Shown one piece after another: positions 44,694 to 53,400 of a DNA stretch of 64,000 nucleotides (the stretch's first letter is position 1; each line of letters begins with the position of its first letter). The translations under genes were made by a program, and so were the position numbers. The stretch comes from Weissella confusa (GTDB lineage Bacteria; Bacillota; Bacilli; Lactobacillales; Lactobacillaceae). Below the pieces are notes generated by a model. That model saw nothing but the letters and a program-made list of their open reading frames with translations, had not been told where the DNA came from and did not search any database. The stretch lies in NCBI GenBank assembly GCA_016466735.1, contig JAAOED010000002.1, positions 124,001 through 188,000 of the forward strand, read 5' to 3'.

Positions 44694-45287
44694 CTACGCC
44701 AGCAGTCCCTTACTAGAATTAACCCCCTTGATGTCAGGATTAATTGTAACCGCCTGTCGTAATGCCCGGCCTGTCGCCTTAAACATCGCCTCAATCTTGT
44801 GGTGTGTATTACGCCCATACAACTCGGTAATGTGAACATTCGCCCGCAAATTATCTGCAAAAGCCTGCCAGAAATCCGGAATAGTCTCCGTCTCTAATGC
44901 ACCCAATTGCGGGGTAGTCAGCTCTGATTGAAAAACCAAATACGACCTGCCAGACAAATCAATCACTACCCTCACCAGCGCTTCATCCATTGGTACAACT
45001 TGATTTCCGTAACGTTCAATGCCCGTTTTGTCGCCTAAAGCTTGCAAAATCGCTTGTCCCAGCACAATGCCCACGTCCTCAACAGTGTGATGACTATCGA
45101 CATCTAAATCGCCCTGTGCGTTAATTTGAAGTGAAAATCTACCGTGAACGGCCAGTAGCGTCAACATGTGATCAAGATAACCAATTCCGGTGTTAACCTC
45201 AATTGGCATCGCATTGTCTAGATTCACCTCCATCGACACTGAGGTTTCACCCGTATTTCGATTAATAATCGCTTGTCGATTTTTCAT
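44694..45287 (-). CDS. hisB: Imidazole glycerol phosphate dehydratase
   Basis: A 197-residue manganese enzyme. Two family motifs hold the metal-binding histidines: DSHHTVEDVGI (about 65) and HHKIEAMFKATGRAL (about 165). It is the monofunctional type, without the phosphatase domain of E. coli HisB, so the separate hisK is needed. ATG 45287 has AAGGG nine bases upstream. Confidence 0.95.
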   Translation of the reverse strand: MKNRQAIINRNTGETSVSMEVNLDNAMPIEVNTGIGYLDHMLTLLAVHGRFSLQINAQGDLDVDSHHTVEDVGIVLGQAILQALGDKTGIERYGNQVVPMDEALVRVVIDLSGRSYLVFQSELTTPQLGALETETIPDFWQAFADNLRANVHITELYGRNTHHKIEAMFKATGRALRQAVTINPDIKGVNSSKGLLA

Positions 45288-45291
45288 CGCG

Positions 45292-46569
45292 TCACACCCT
45301 TTCTTCAACAGCACGTGCGTGAGCCTCTAACCCTTCAACTCGCGCCAACACCCCAACGGCTTTGACATCAGCTGCCAGAGCTTCCCGGTCATAATACGTA
45401 TATTGAATCGTTTTTTGAAAATCTGGCACACCTAACGCCGAACTAAATTTAGCCGTTCCGCCAGTTGGCAAAATGTGATTCGGGCCAGCGTAGTAATCCC
45501 CCAGCGGTTCCGAGGCATATCGTCCCACAAAAACCGACCCTGCATTTTTCACTTTGTCCAATTTTTCAAAGGCATCGACCACTTGTAGTTCTAGGTGTTC
45601 GGGCGCTATTTGATTCATCAGATTAAACATCTCAACTTCAGTCTGCACCAACATAATGGCTGACCGAGTCTCTAATGCCCGTTCTGCAATCGCTCGTCGT
45701 GGTAGCGTCGCAACTTGCCTTTCCAGCTCAGCTTGAACTGACTTAACTAAGGCCGGTGAATCGGTAACCAGTAGCGCCCGTGCCATCACATCGTGTTCAG
45801 CTTGGGCCAACATATCGGCCGCCACCTCTGAGGGAAGCGCGTTTTCGTCCGCGATAATACCAACCTCCGACGGTCCCGCAATCATATCGATATCAACCTG
45901 TCCAAACACCAATTGCTTTGCAGTGGCCACAAATATATTTCCTGGCCCTGTAATTTTATCGACAGGCGGAATTGTTTCAGTCCCATACGCCAATGCTGCA
46001 ATCGCTTGCGCGCCGCCGATTTGATAGATGGCATCAACGCCTGCAATGTCAGCAGCCACCAACACGTTGGGATTCACCCCCTCAGGCTGAGGCGGTGTTA
46101 CCATGATAACGTTATTCACACCTGCCAATTTTGCGGGAATTGCATTCATCAAAACCGATGACGGATATGCAGCAGACCCTCCCGGAACATAAATGCCAAT
46201 TGCGTCTAGCGGAGTTACTTTTATCCCTCGAATCACACCCGGGCGCCTGGTATCTTCAAATCCTTGTGTTCGTTCCCGTTCGTGAAAACTCGTGATATTG
46301 GCCGCAGCTTCCCTTAATGCAGCCAACGCTTCTGGTTCCACCGATTGATAAGCTTCCTGAATTTCGTCATCTGTCACTTGCAACGTCTCTAGCGATACGC
46401 CATCAAATTTTTGTGATAACGATAACAGCGCTGCATCTCCCTCGGTACGCACTTGTTCAATAATTGCACTTACCTGAGCCTGAACCTCTACGTCTTGTCC
46501 AGTTACTTGTGTCGTTAGCGCTTCAAGATAGTCCGTGATCTCGCCAGATTGTAATACCTTAATCGTCAT
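45292..46569 (-). CDS. hisD: Histidinol dehydrogenase
   Basis: A 425-residue zinc enzyme that oxidises histidinol to histidine in two NAD-dependent steps. Family motifs are YVPGGSAAYPSSVLMN (about 125), AGPSEVGI (about 230), QAEHD (about 255) and NHILPTGGTAKFSS (about 365, zinc ligand His). Start: GTG 46578 is possible, but ATG 46569 with AAGGTG upstream is better. It overlaps the end of hisZG by 11 bases. Confidence 0.96.
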   Translation of the reverse strand: MTIKVLQSGEITDYLEALTTQVTGQDVEVQAQVSAIIEQVRTEGDAALLSLSQKFDGVSLETLQVTDDEIQEAYQSVEPEALAALREAAANITSFHERERTQGFEDTRRPGVIRGIKVTPLDAIGIYVPGGSAAYPSSVLMNAIPAKLAGVNNVIMVTPPQPEGVNPNVLVAADIAGVDAIYQIGGAQAIAALAYGTETIPPVDKITGPGNIFVATAKQLVFGQVDIDMIAGPSEVGIIADENALPSEVAADMLAQAEHDVMARALLVTDSPALVKSVQAELERQVATLPRRAIAERALETRSAIMLVQTEVEMFNLMNQIAPEHLELQVVDAFEKLDKVKNAGSVFVGRYASEPLGDYYAGPNHILPTGGTAKFSSALGVPDFQKTIQYTYYDREALAADVKAVGVLARVEGLEAHARAVEERV

Positions 46570-48163
46570 ATTTTTCACCTTTCACCAATTGTGTTTGCAA
46601 TGACTGCACCAGTTGTTTAATCGCTACTTCGTGTTGCCGTAAAGCGTTCGGTGTCACCACTAGTCGTGTCGAGATGGCACTAATATCCTCAAAAATTTTC
46701 AGATGATTTTCAGCCAAAGTTCTACCGGTTTCCGTTAAATCAACAATGGCATCTGCTAACCCCGTCAAAGGTGCTAACTCAACTGACCCTTCCAGCTTTA
46801 TCATCTCCACATCTTCACCTTTCGCTTCGAAATATCGCTTAGTCACTTGCGGATATTTCGTGGCAATCTTTTTCCGACCCGTTCGACTCATATCCCAACT
46901 AGGTAGTGAAGCTAAAATAAACTTCGCCTGCCCTGTTTTCAAATCCAACATGTTGTAGTGCGTAAGTTGATCAAGTTCTTCTAGCACATCAGAACCAACA
47001 ATACCAACGTCACCAATACCCCGGTCCAGATATTTCACAACATCCTGTGACTTCACTAAAATAAACGCCAAACGTTGATTATCAGATTTAAAAATAAGTC
47101 GACGCTGTCGATTATCCAAAGAACTAACATCGACCCCCGCCTGTTTCAAAATGGGCAATACAGCATCTGCTACGCGTCCTTTCGCAAGGACAAATGTAAC
47201 CGGTTGATCAGCTTCCTGAGTTTGGGAAAGATTCATTAAATTATCAATCCCCAACGCTGCTCCAACCGCTGGCAAAGCATGGCCTTTATAATCGCTCAAT
47301 AACTGATCATAACGTCCGCCACTAAAGACATAGCCTGCAGCATCTGCAGTGTACCCTTTAAACATTGTCCCGGTGTAGTAGGACTGTTCTGGTTTTGCCG
47401 CCAAATCATACGTCACTATAGCGTCTGGAAAATCCGCCAAAACGGTTGCTTTAATTTCTTGCAAACGTTGAACAATTCCGCGCAAGGGTTCCGTATTTGG
47501 TAAAGCCGCTAAAATTTGATCACTTTGCCGGAACATTAATGGCAAGTCTCGAAAAGTCGTTTTAATCGCTTTATTAAGCGTTGTTTGATCAAGTAACGCA
47601 ACAAAGTTCGTTAGTTCCTTGTTATAAACAGCATCCATCAGGTCAGATTGTAAGTACTGCGGCACTTGCCAGGTCTGTAACAACGCTGGCATTAATCTCA
47701 CATCAGAAAGTTCCACTTCGACAGTTTTAAATCCAGCAATTCTAGATGTTTCTATCATCCGTTCTATGGCTTCAATCTCAGCCGAGCAATCTGCAACACC
47801 AATTAGCTCTATCCCCATTTGCGTCGTCTGGTTATATGTACCTGACAGCGGCTCTGTTGGCCGAAATACGTCACCTAAATAATACAAATTAATATTCGGT
47901 TGATTTAATTTCATCGCTCTTACAAACCGGGCCACCGGCAACGTCATATCTGCGCGTAAAGCCACTTCTTCTCCTAACACGCTCAGCATCTTTTGGGTTG
48001 GTGTGTGCGCAAATACAGTTGATTGTTCAATTAACGAGGTCGCAATCGGTTGATACTGTTGTTCGTTGTAATAATTAATAATCTCTTGGGTAATGACTAG
48101 CTTTTTTTGTAAAGTTTCGCCGAATTCGTCACGTGCACCCGCTGGTAATGCGATTGGTTGCAT
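46559..48163 (-). CDS. hisZG: Fused ATP phosphoribosyltransferase: regulatory HisZ + catalytic HisG
   Basis: A 534-residue protein with two joined parts. Residues 1-320 are HisZ, a relative of histidyl-tRNA synthetase without charging activity, with motif 2-like LRADMTLPVARFV (about 70), YYTGTMFKGY (about 255) and FSGGRYDQL (about 272). Residues 321-534 are short-form HisG, beginning PVTFVLAKGRVADAVLPILK, with DVGIVGSDVL (about 386) and a PRPP-binding loop near ADAIVDLTETGRTL (about 470-484). In most bacteria they are separate proteins that form a hetero-octamer. Here no stop, start codon or ribosome binding site divides them. It catalyses the first, regulated step of histidine synthesis. ATG 48163 follows AAGGAGG. 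Confidence 0.9.
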   Translation of the reverse strand: MQPIALPAGARDEFGETLQKKLVITQEIINYYNEQQYQPIATSLIEQSTVFAHTPTQKMLSVLGEEVALRADMTLPVARFVRAMKLNQPNINLYYLGDVFRPTEPLSGTYNQTTQMGIELIGVADCSAEIEAIERMIETSRIAGFKTVEVELSDVRLMPALLQTWQVPQYLQSDLMDAVYNKELTNFVALLDQTTLNKAIKTTFRDLPLMFRQSDQILAALPNTEPLRGIVQRLQEIKATVLADFPDAIVTYDLAAKPEQSYYTGTMFKGYTADAAGYVFSGGRYDQLLSDYKGHALPAVGAALGIDNLMNLSQTQEADQPVTFVLAKGRVADAVLPILKQAGVDVSSLDNRQRRLIFKSDNQRLAFILVKSQDVVKYLDRGIGDVGIVGSDVLEELDQLTHYNMLDLKTGQAKFILASLPSWDMSRTGRKKIATKYPQVTKRYFEAKGEDVEMIKLEGSVELAPLTGLADAIVDLTETGRTLAENHLKIFEDISAISTRLVVTPNALRQHEVAIKQLVQSLQTQLVKGEKYDD

Positions 48164-48500
48164 ACGAATCCTCCTTGTTTTTAGGTATAAAAAAAGTCCT
48201 CAACAGCACTTGCGCACTGTTGAGGACGATCACTCGTGTTCCCACCTCATGTTTAGCATTTTTTCACAAAAATACTCTCAGTAACTGTGTAATCGAGCCA
48301 CTCGTTTTAAAACAACGGCTACTGCGATCAAAACAGTCAGTCCATTAACGGAGACTACCCGGAAAAATTTTGACGCCATGTCATTGGGTGTGATTCAGTA
48401 AGGCACTAGATTCCCATCTCATTGCTCTCGCTTAGGAACTTTCTGTACAAGTACGCTTACCTACTAGTCCAACAATCTTTCAAATCGATTTGTTAGACAC
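48164..48500 (-). ncRNA. His T-box leader of the his operon
   Basis: A leader of about 330 bases that fills the gap between hisK and hisZG. The T-box motif reads ATGAGGTGGGAACACGAG on the minus strand (48235-48250 region), close to AGGGTGGNACCGCG. Upstream is a long stem I with GAGAGCAATG, and a CAC specifier is visible in GAATCACACCC. It reads uncharged tRNA-His. With charged tRNA the terminator at 48196-48227 forms. Confidence 0.85.
48196..48227 (-). terminator. T-box-controlled terminator
   Basis: GTCCTCAACAGTGC pairs with GCACTGTTGAGGAC in the minus strand (about 13 bp), followed by TTTTTTT. Confidence 0.9.
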
Positions 48501-48501
48501 A

Positions 48502-48529
48502 ATATTACACCGTTAAATGACAAAGTCAA
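48502..48529 (-). promoter_or_regulatory. his operon promoter
   Basis: Minus strand TTGACT (48524-48529), 16 bases, TAATAT (48502-48507), just past the hisK stop. Confidence 0.75.
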
Positions 48530-48538
48530 CATCACAAT

Positions 48539-49408
48539 CTAATCGTTTTTTAATTTTTCATCCAACTGATCCACCGTCTGAGCCAACTGATGATAGCCAT
48601 GTCCAACATCCATTACCATGTGCGCATCAGACCCGTATACTAGCGAAATGCCCAATTGAAGCGCCTTCACCACAATCGGAATCGTTGGATACGCACTATT
48701 GCTTAGTGGCTTATATAAGCCCGCTGCATTATAGTCTAGTTCGTACCCCACCTTCTTAATTTCAAACAAAACTTCATCAATCATCGCCAACGTTTCGCTG
48801 TCATAGCCCGTCCAATCAAAGGCATCTTGAAACTTATTAATGAGCGTCATATGCCCAATACGAATTTTAGCCGAGGTTGTAAATGGAAACGTAACTGACT
48901 GCAAAAGCGTCTGAAAGTAATTTTGAAATAAACGTTGTGGCTGCCCCAATTGCTGTTGAAAATGTTGCCGTAAAATATCTGGTGATCCATCAATCATAGC
49001 TAGATTTTGATTATCGCTTGGCATGAAATGAACTGATAACACAATCTCTTCAATAACGTCATCATAACGGGTTAGTAACTCCTGGGTTTCCTGTTCAAAC
49101 CCCACCAGATAGTCAACTTCTAACCCAACAATAATCTGTATTTCTTTTTCATACTTCCGCTTCAATTGTTGCACGCGTTCAAAATAGCGATTAATTTCGC
49201 CAACCGCCATTGCTGTTTCGGCTAAATACGATTCATCGTGCACACTCTGCGCGATAAACCGTTCTGGAAGCGGCGCATGCTCAGTAATAACATATTCTGA
49301 AAAACCTAATTGAATGGCTTTTTGAATATATTGTTCAACATCTTCATCCGATCCGTGATGCGACAAGTTTGTATGCGTATGCCCGTCCTTCTTTTTGACC
49401 CAGTACAT
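48539..49408 (-). CDS. hisK: Histidinol phosphatase, PHP family
   Basis: A 289-residue metal-dependent phosphatase that makes histidinol from histidinol phosphate. Metal motifs are DGHTHTNLSHHG (about residue 8), VITEHAPL (about 40), GLEVDYL (about 93), and GSDAHMVMDVG (about 265). The start at 49408 fits a GGGGGA ribosome binding site. It completes the pathway, as hisB here is monofunctional. It lies upstream of the T-box promoter, so it is expressed from another promoter between 49409 and 49545. Confidence 0.92.
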   Translation of the reverse strand: MYWVKKKDGHTHTNLSHHGSDEDVEQYIQKAIQLGFSEYVITEHAPLPERFIAQSVHDESYLAETAMAVGEINRYFERVQQLKRKYEKEIQIIVGLEVDYLVGFEQETQELLTRYDDVIEEIVLSVHFMPSDNQNLAMIDGSPDILRQHFQQQLGQPQRLFQNYFQTLLQSVTFPFTTSAKIRIGHMTLINKFQDAFDWTGYDSETLAMIDEVLFEIKKVGYELDYNAAGLYKPLSNSAYPTIPIVVKALQLGISLVYGSDAHMVMDVGHGYHQLAQTVDQLDEKLKND

Positions 49409-49545
49409 AAATACCATCCCCCAATGACTAAGATTGGTGTCATTGTATCATACCGAATATCAATCTCGAACCATCTCATCGGGGCATTGGCTTCAATTCG
49501 TTTAGTGTACTTGCATCCAAGCATTTACACATTGTTAAGATACAA

Positions 49546-49595
49546 AAAAGACGTTCGATTTCTCGAACGTCTTACTTGTAACCCGAAGGTCTTTA
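49546..49595. repeat. 50-bp direct repeat, right copy (tRNA operon terminator and trailer)
   Basis: Identical to 40740-40789. Here it lies five bases behind the 3' end of tRNA-Leu and holds the terminator of the tRNA operon (AAGACGTTCGA/TCGAACGTCTT, then U residues). Confidence 0.92.
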
Positions 49596-49600
49596 GATTA

Positions 49601-49684
49601 TGCCGTCGGTGGGGGTCGAACCCACACTCCCTTGCGGGAACTGGATTTTGAGTCCAGCGCGTCTGCCTATTCCGCCACAACGGC
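49601..49684 (-). tRNA. tRNA-Leu (anticodon CAA), copy 2
   Basis: 84 bases, class II with a long variable arm; acceptor GCCGTTG with TGACGGC region, anticodon loop CTCAAAA gives CAA. Last gene of the tRNA operon and identical to the copy at 49739-49822. Confidence 0.95.
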
Positions 49685-49738
49685 ATGATTATTATTAGAT
49701 AAGACCTGAGGCCTGCTTGGAAACCCGAAGATTTCCGA

Positions 49739-49822
49739 TGCCGTCGGTGGGGGTCGAACCCACACTCCCTTGCGGGAACTGGATTTTGAGTCCAGCGCGT
49801 CTGCCTATTCCGCCACAACGGC
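49739..49822 (-). tRNA. tRNA-Leu (anticodon CAA), copy 1
   Basis: 84 bases and identical to 49601-49684. The trailer behind it (AAATCTTCGGGTTTCCAAG) resembles the trailer of the other copy, so the duplication included flanking sequence. Confidence 0.95.
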
Positions 49823-49866
49823 ATATCTAATATTAATCGGATGATAGAAAGTTTAAAACTTTCAAG

Positions 49867-49940
49867 GGCGGTAGATGGGAATCGAACCCACGCATGTCGG
49901 TACCACAAACCGATGTGTTAACCACTTCACCACTACCGCC
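49867..49940 (-). tRNA. tRNA-His (anticodon GTG)
   Basis: 74 bases, anticodon loop TTTGTGG; acceptor GGCGGTAG pairs with CTACCGCC with the extra G-1 to C73 pair that marks tRNA-His. This tRNA is the ligand of the His T-box next door. Confidence 0.95.
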
Positions 49941-49953
49941 ATTATCTATCAAG

Positions 49954-50024
49954 CAGGGGTAGAGGGAATCGAACCCCCACCAACGGTTTTGGAGACCGTC
50001 GTTCTACCGTTAAACTATACCCCT
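49954..50024 (-). tRNA. tRNA-Trp (anticodon CCA)
   Basis: 71 bases; acceptor AGGGGTA/TACCCCT, discriminator G, anticodon loop CTCCAAA gives CCA. Confidence 0.95.
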
Positions 50025-50051
50025 ATAATGGAATGTATTATTAAATTCCAA

Positions 50052-50124
50052 TGGCGCGGGAGGGAATCGAACCCCCGACACTACGAGCTTCAATCGTATG
50101 CTCTACCAACTGAGCTACCGAGCC
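50052..50124 (-). tRNA. tRNA-Phe (anticodon GAA)
   Basis: 73 bases; anticodon loop TTGAAGC gives GAA. The acceptor arms GGCTCGG and CCGCGCC do not pair at position 4 (U opposite C); other helices are regular. Confidence 0.93.
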
Positions 50125-50130
50125 ATTTAA

Positions 50131-50204
50131 CGGTCACAACGGGATTCGAACCCGTGATCTTTCGCGTGACAGGCGAACGTCCTAACCAACTAGACCATGC
50201 GACC
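50131..50204 (-). tRNA. tRNA-Asp (anticodon GTC)
   Basis: 74 bases; anticodon loop CTGTCAC gives GTC, discriminator G, acceptor GGTCGCA/TGTGACC with one G-U pair. Confidence 0.95.
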
Positions 50205-50206
50205 AA

Positions 50207-50279
50207 TGGACGTTACAGGGATCGAACCTGTGACCCCCTGCTTGTAAGGCAGGTGCTCTCCCAGCTGAGCTAAACGTCC
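50207..50279 (-). tRNA. tRNA-Val (anticodon TAC)
   Basis: 73 bases; first gene of the operon. Anticodon loop CTTACAA gives TAC; acceptor GGACGTT/AACGTCC. Confidence 0.95.
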
Positions 50280-50325
50280 ATTATGTTTTGTGCTTTGCGA
50301 TATCTCTCGCTCAACAACAAAAATT

Positions 50326-50354
50326 ATTATACATACCTTCTGAACACTTTGCAA
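50326..50354 (-). promoter_or_regulatory. Promoter of the tRNA operon
   Basis: Minus strand TTGCAA (50349-50354), 17 bases, TATAAT (50326-50331), 40 bp before tRNA-Val. Confidence 0.88.
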
Positions 50355-50370
50355 CCCCTTTTTTAAAATA

Positions 50371-50404
50371 AAAAGCACACAATGCATTTTCATTGTGTGC
50401 TTTT
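50371..50404 (-). terminator. Terminator of giant surface protein B
   Basis: AAAAGCACACAATG pairs with CATTGTGTGCTTTT (14 bp), followed by TATTTT on the minus strand. Confidence 0.9.
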
Positions 50405-50430
50405 CGTATGAAACGTTGATATATCAACGT

Positions 50431-53400
50431 TTAATCTTGTTCATCTTCCTTCTTTTTTGTTGGCAAGAAGAACCATCCAAGGAACATACTGAACAACAAA
50501 ACAGTTACAAGTGTAAATGGTTGCAAGTTCCAGTCCTTGCTAAATCGTCCGCCTAGATAGTATGGACGATCCCAGAATTCGCTACGAGCATCATTAGTCT
50601 TCGTTTCATCATCTGACTTAATAATGCGGTCTTGGATACGAGCACCACGGGTTGCCTTACCCTCAGCCAACAAACGTTGACCAACATAAGCTGCAACACC
50701 TTGAACTGGTGCTTGCGTTGGCAATTGCTCACCAACTTGAGTTGCCACCGCTTCAGTTGCTTGCGCAATACCCGACACTTGGGTTGGCAATACAACCGTC
50801 TCAGTAACCGTGTATGGCAACATTGCTGTTTGTGGTACTGATTGACCACTACCAAGCGCTTGAACAATCGTTGCCGTCGTTGAAAGACTGCTAGCAATAT
50901 CCTGTGCTTCACGCAAAAGTTGCTCTGCACGTTGCGTTGCCTGGTTACCAACAACTTGGTCAACACCAATTTGGTTCGTCGCTGCATCAATTTGAGCTGG
51001 CGTTTCCGCTGTCTCAATTGCTACCAGTTGAGCACGAGCATCTTCAAGAGCTGATTGCACCTTGTTCAATTGATCCTTGGCTTCAGCCAGCTTGTCAGCA
51101 AGTTCTTGATTACCAGGATGGTTGTTAACCAAATCCTGCAATTGATCCACAATATCTTGAACACGAGAAGCATCATCACGCAACTCGTTAATCTTGTCGC
51201 GAACAGCATCTTCTGCGTCAGACTTGGCATCTGCCATGTCATCAGCAACCGCCTTCTTAGCGTCAGCGACATCCTTATCTGCCGCCTTAACCGCATCGGT
51301 TGCCTTTTCACCAGCTTCTTGGGCGACATCATTGATTGCCTTAGCGTCATCAGCTGTCTTAGCTTGGTTAACATCAATCAATTGATCAACAATCGTGTCC
51401 TTGGCATCCTTTGCGTCAGCCAATTGTTGCTTAGCATCATCCAACGCCTGTTGAACCTCAGGTGTATTTGGATGATCCTTCGCCAATTGCGTCAACTCAT
51501 CAATATCCTTCTGAATTTGCTTGATTTCATCATCAACACGGTCTAATTGCTGTTGGATCGCATCCTTGGCTGCTTCCTTAGCGTCTGCCAAATCATCCGC
51601 TGCCGTCGTCTTAGCATTCGCCAAATCTTGGTCAGCTTGCTTACGATCAACATCCGCTGCCGTTGTCTTATCAGCAATGTCATCAGACAAATCAGAAACT
51701 TCGGCCAAAGTTGTGGCTTGAGCCAGAGTGGCCTTGTCAGCTTGTGCATCCTTATAACGACCCTGTGCCTCAGTCAATTGCTTATTGGCATCAGCCAACA
51801 AATCGGCAATCTTCGTGCTATTTGGATTATCAGCAGCAATCTTTGACAACGCTGCAATGTCATCCTTAATCTGCTCGATATCTTCTTGAATGGCTGCCAA
51901 ATTAGCATCCGCTTGCTTATTCGCATCATCAATGGCGTTATTCAAGTTATCGGCAGACTTCGCACCAGCATTTTGCAAATCAGTATCGGCAGCTTGACGA
52001 GCGGCTTCGGCTGCCGCGACGTCAGCATCCCCTGCAGCCGTCTTTTCATCAACTTGTGCCAGTGTCTTGGCATCATCAACCGTTGCCAATTGCTCCTTGG
52101 CATCAGCCAATGCTGACTCAGCCTTGTCCAATTGGTTTTGGGCATTCGTCAAAGCAGCACCGATTTCTGAATCACCTGGGTTCTTCGCAGCAATGTCTGA
52201 CAAGCGGTCAACGATACGTTGTGTCTCATTCACATCATCTTGAATAGCTGCAATATCATCCATCAAATCTTGCTTAGCAGCTGACTTTGCAGCGGCCAAA
52301 TTCTCGGCAGCCTTTGCTTGGGCGTCGGCCAAATCTTGGTCAGCTGTTTCCTTATCCACGCCAGCCGATGCATCATCATGGCTCAACGCATTGTTAATAT
52401 CTGTGATATCAGCCAACGTTTCAGCCTTGGCAATCGCATCCTTTTGCGCTTCAGCATCTGACAATGAACTGTTTGCATCAGCCAATTGTTGTTGTGCATC
52501 AGCCAACTTGTCAGCGATTTCCGTATCGTTTGGATTATCCGTCACAAGTTGTTGCAACTGGCGGATATCCTCGTCGATACCAGCAATATTTTGGTTAATT
52601 GACGCGATAATCTTATCAGCATTCGTCGTCGCCTTATCTTGTGCGTCCGTCAATTGCTTGTTCGACTCAGCTTGAGCCTTATCAACGTCGTCTTGAGCTT
52701 GCGTTGCATCCCCATTCGATAGCGTCGTTTGCTTATCAGCTGAGGCAACCAAATCAGCAACATCCGCCAACGTTTCAGCCGACGCAATTTGGTTAGCTGT
52801 ATTTTGCACGTCAGCCAATGATTGATTAGACTCGCTCAATTGTGTCTTAGCATCCGCCAACAAATCGGCAATCGTGTTATTACCAGGGTTCTTGTCAGCC
52901 AAGTCTTGCAAGGTTGCAATGTCATCCGTGATGTTTGAGATATTTTGCTGAATTTGCTTAATATCATCAGCCAAACTCATATCAGCAGCCGTCTTAGCCG
53001 CTGCCAAGTTCTCGTTGCTTTGCGTTTGAGCACTCTTAACATCGTTGTCCGCTTGTGTCTCAGCCGTTGTTGCATCCGTTTGATCAGATGCTGCGTCTTC
53101 AACCAGTTCGGCCACATCAGCCAGCGTTTCAGCTGATGCGACATCAGTAGCTTGTTGCTTAGCATCTGCCAACTTGTTTTCAGTTGTCGTTTGTTGTGCC
53201 TTCGCATCTGCCAACAAGTCGGCAATCAATGTATCATCTGGATTCTTCGCTGCAATATCCGTCAATGTTGCGACGTCATCATTGATGTTTGCCAATGAGT
53301 CTTCAATGGCAGCAATGTTATCCGCAATCGACTTGTCAGCCGCATCCTTAGCAGCCGCCAAGTTTTCGTCACTCTTCGTTTGCGCATCCTTAACGTCCTG

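Noticed and set aside
49525-49908. 127-codon frame with internal duplication
   Set aside because: It reads through two identical tRNA-Leu genes; the apparent protein repeat is the tRNA duplication.
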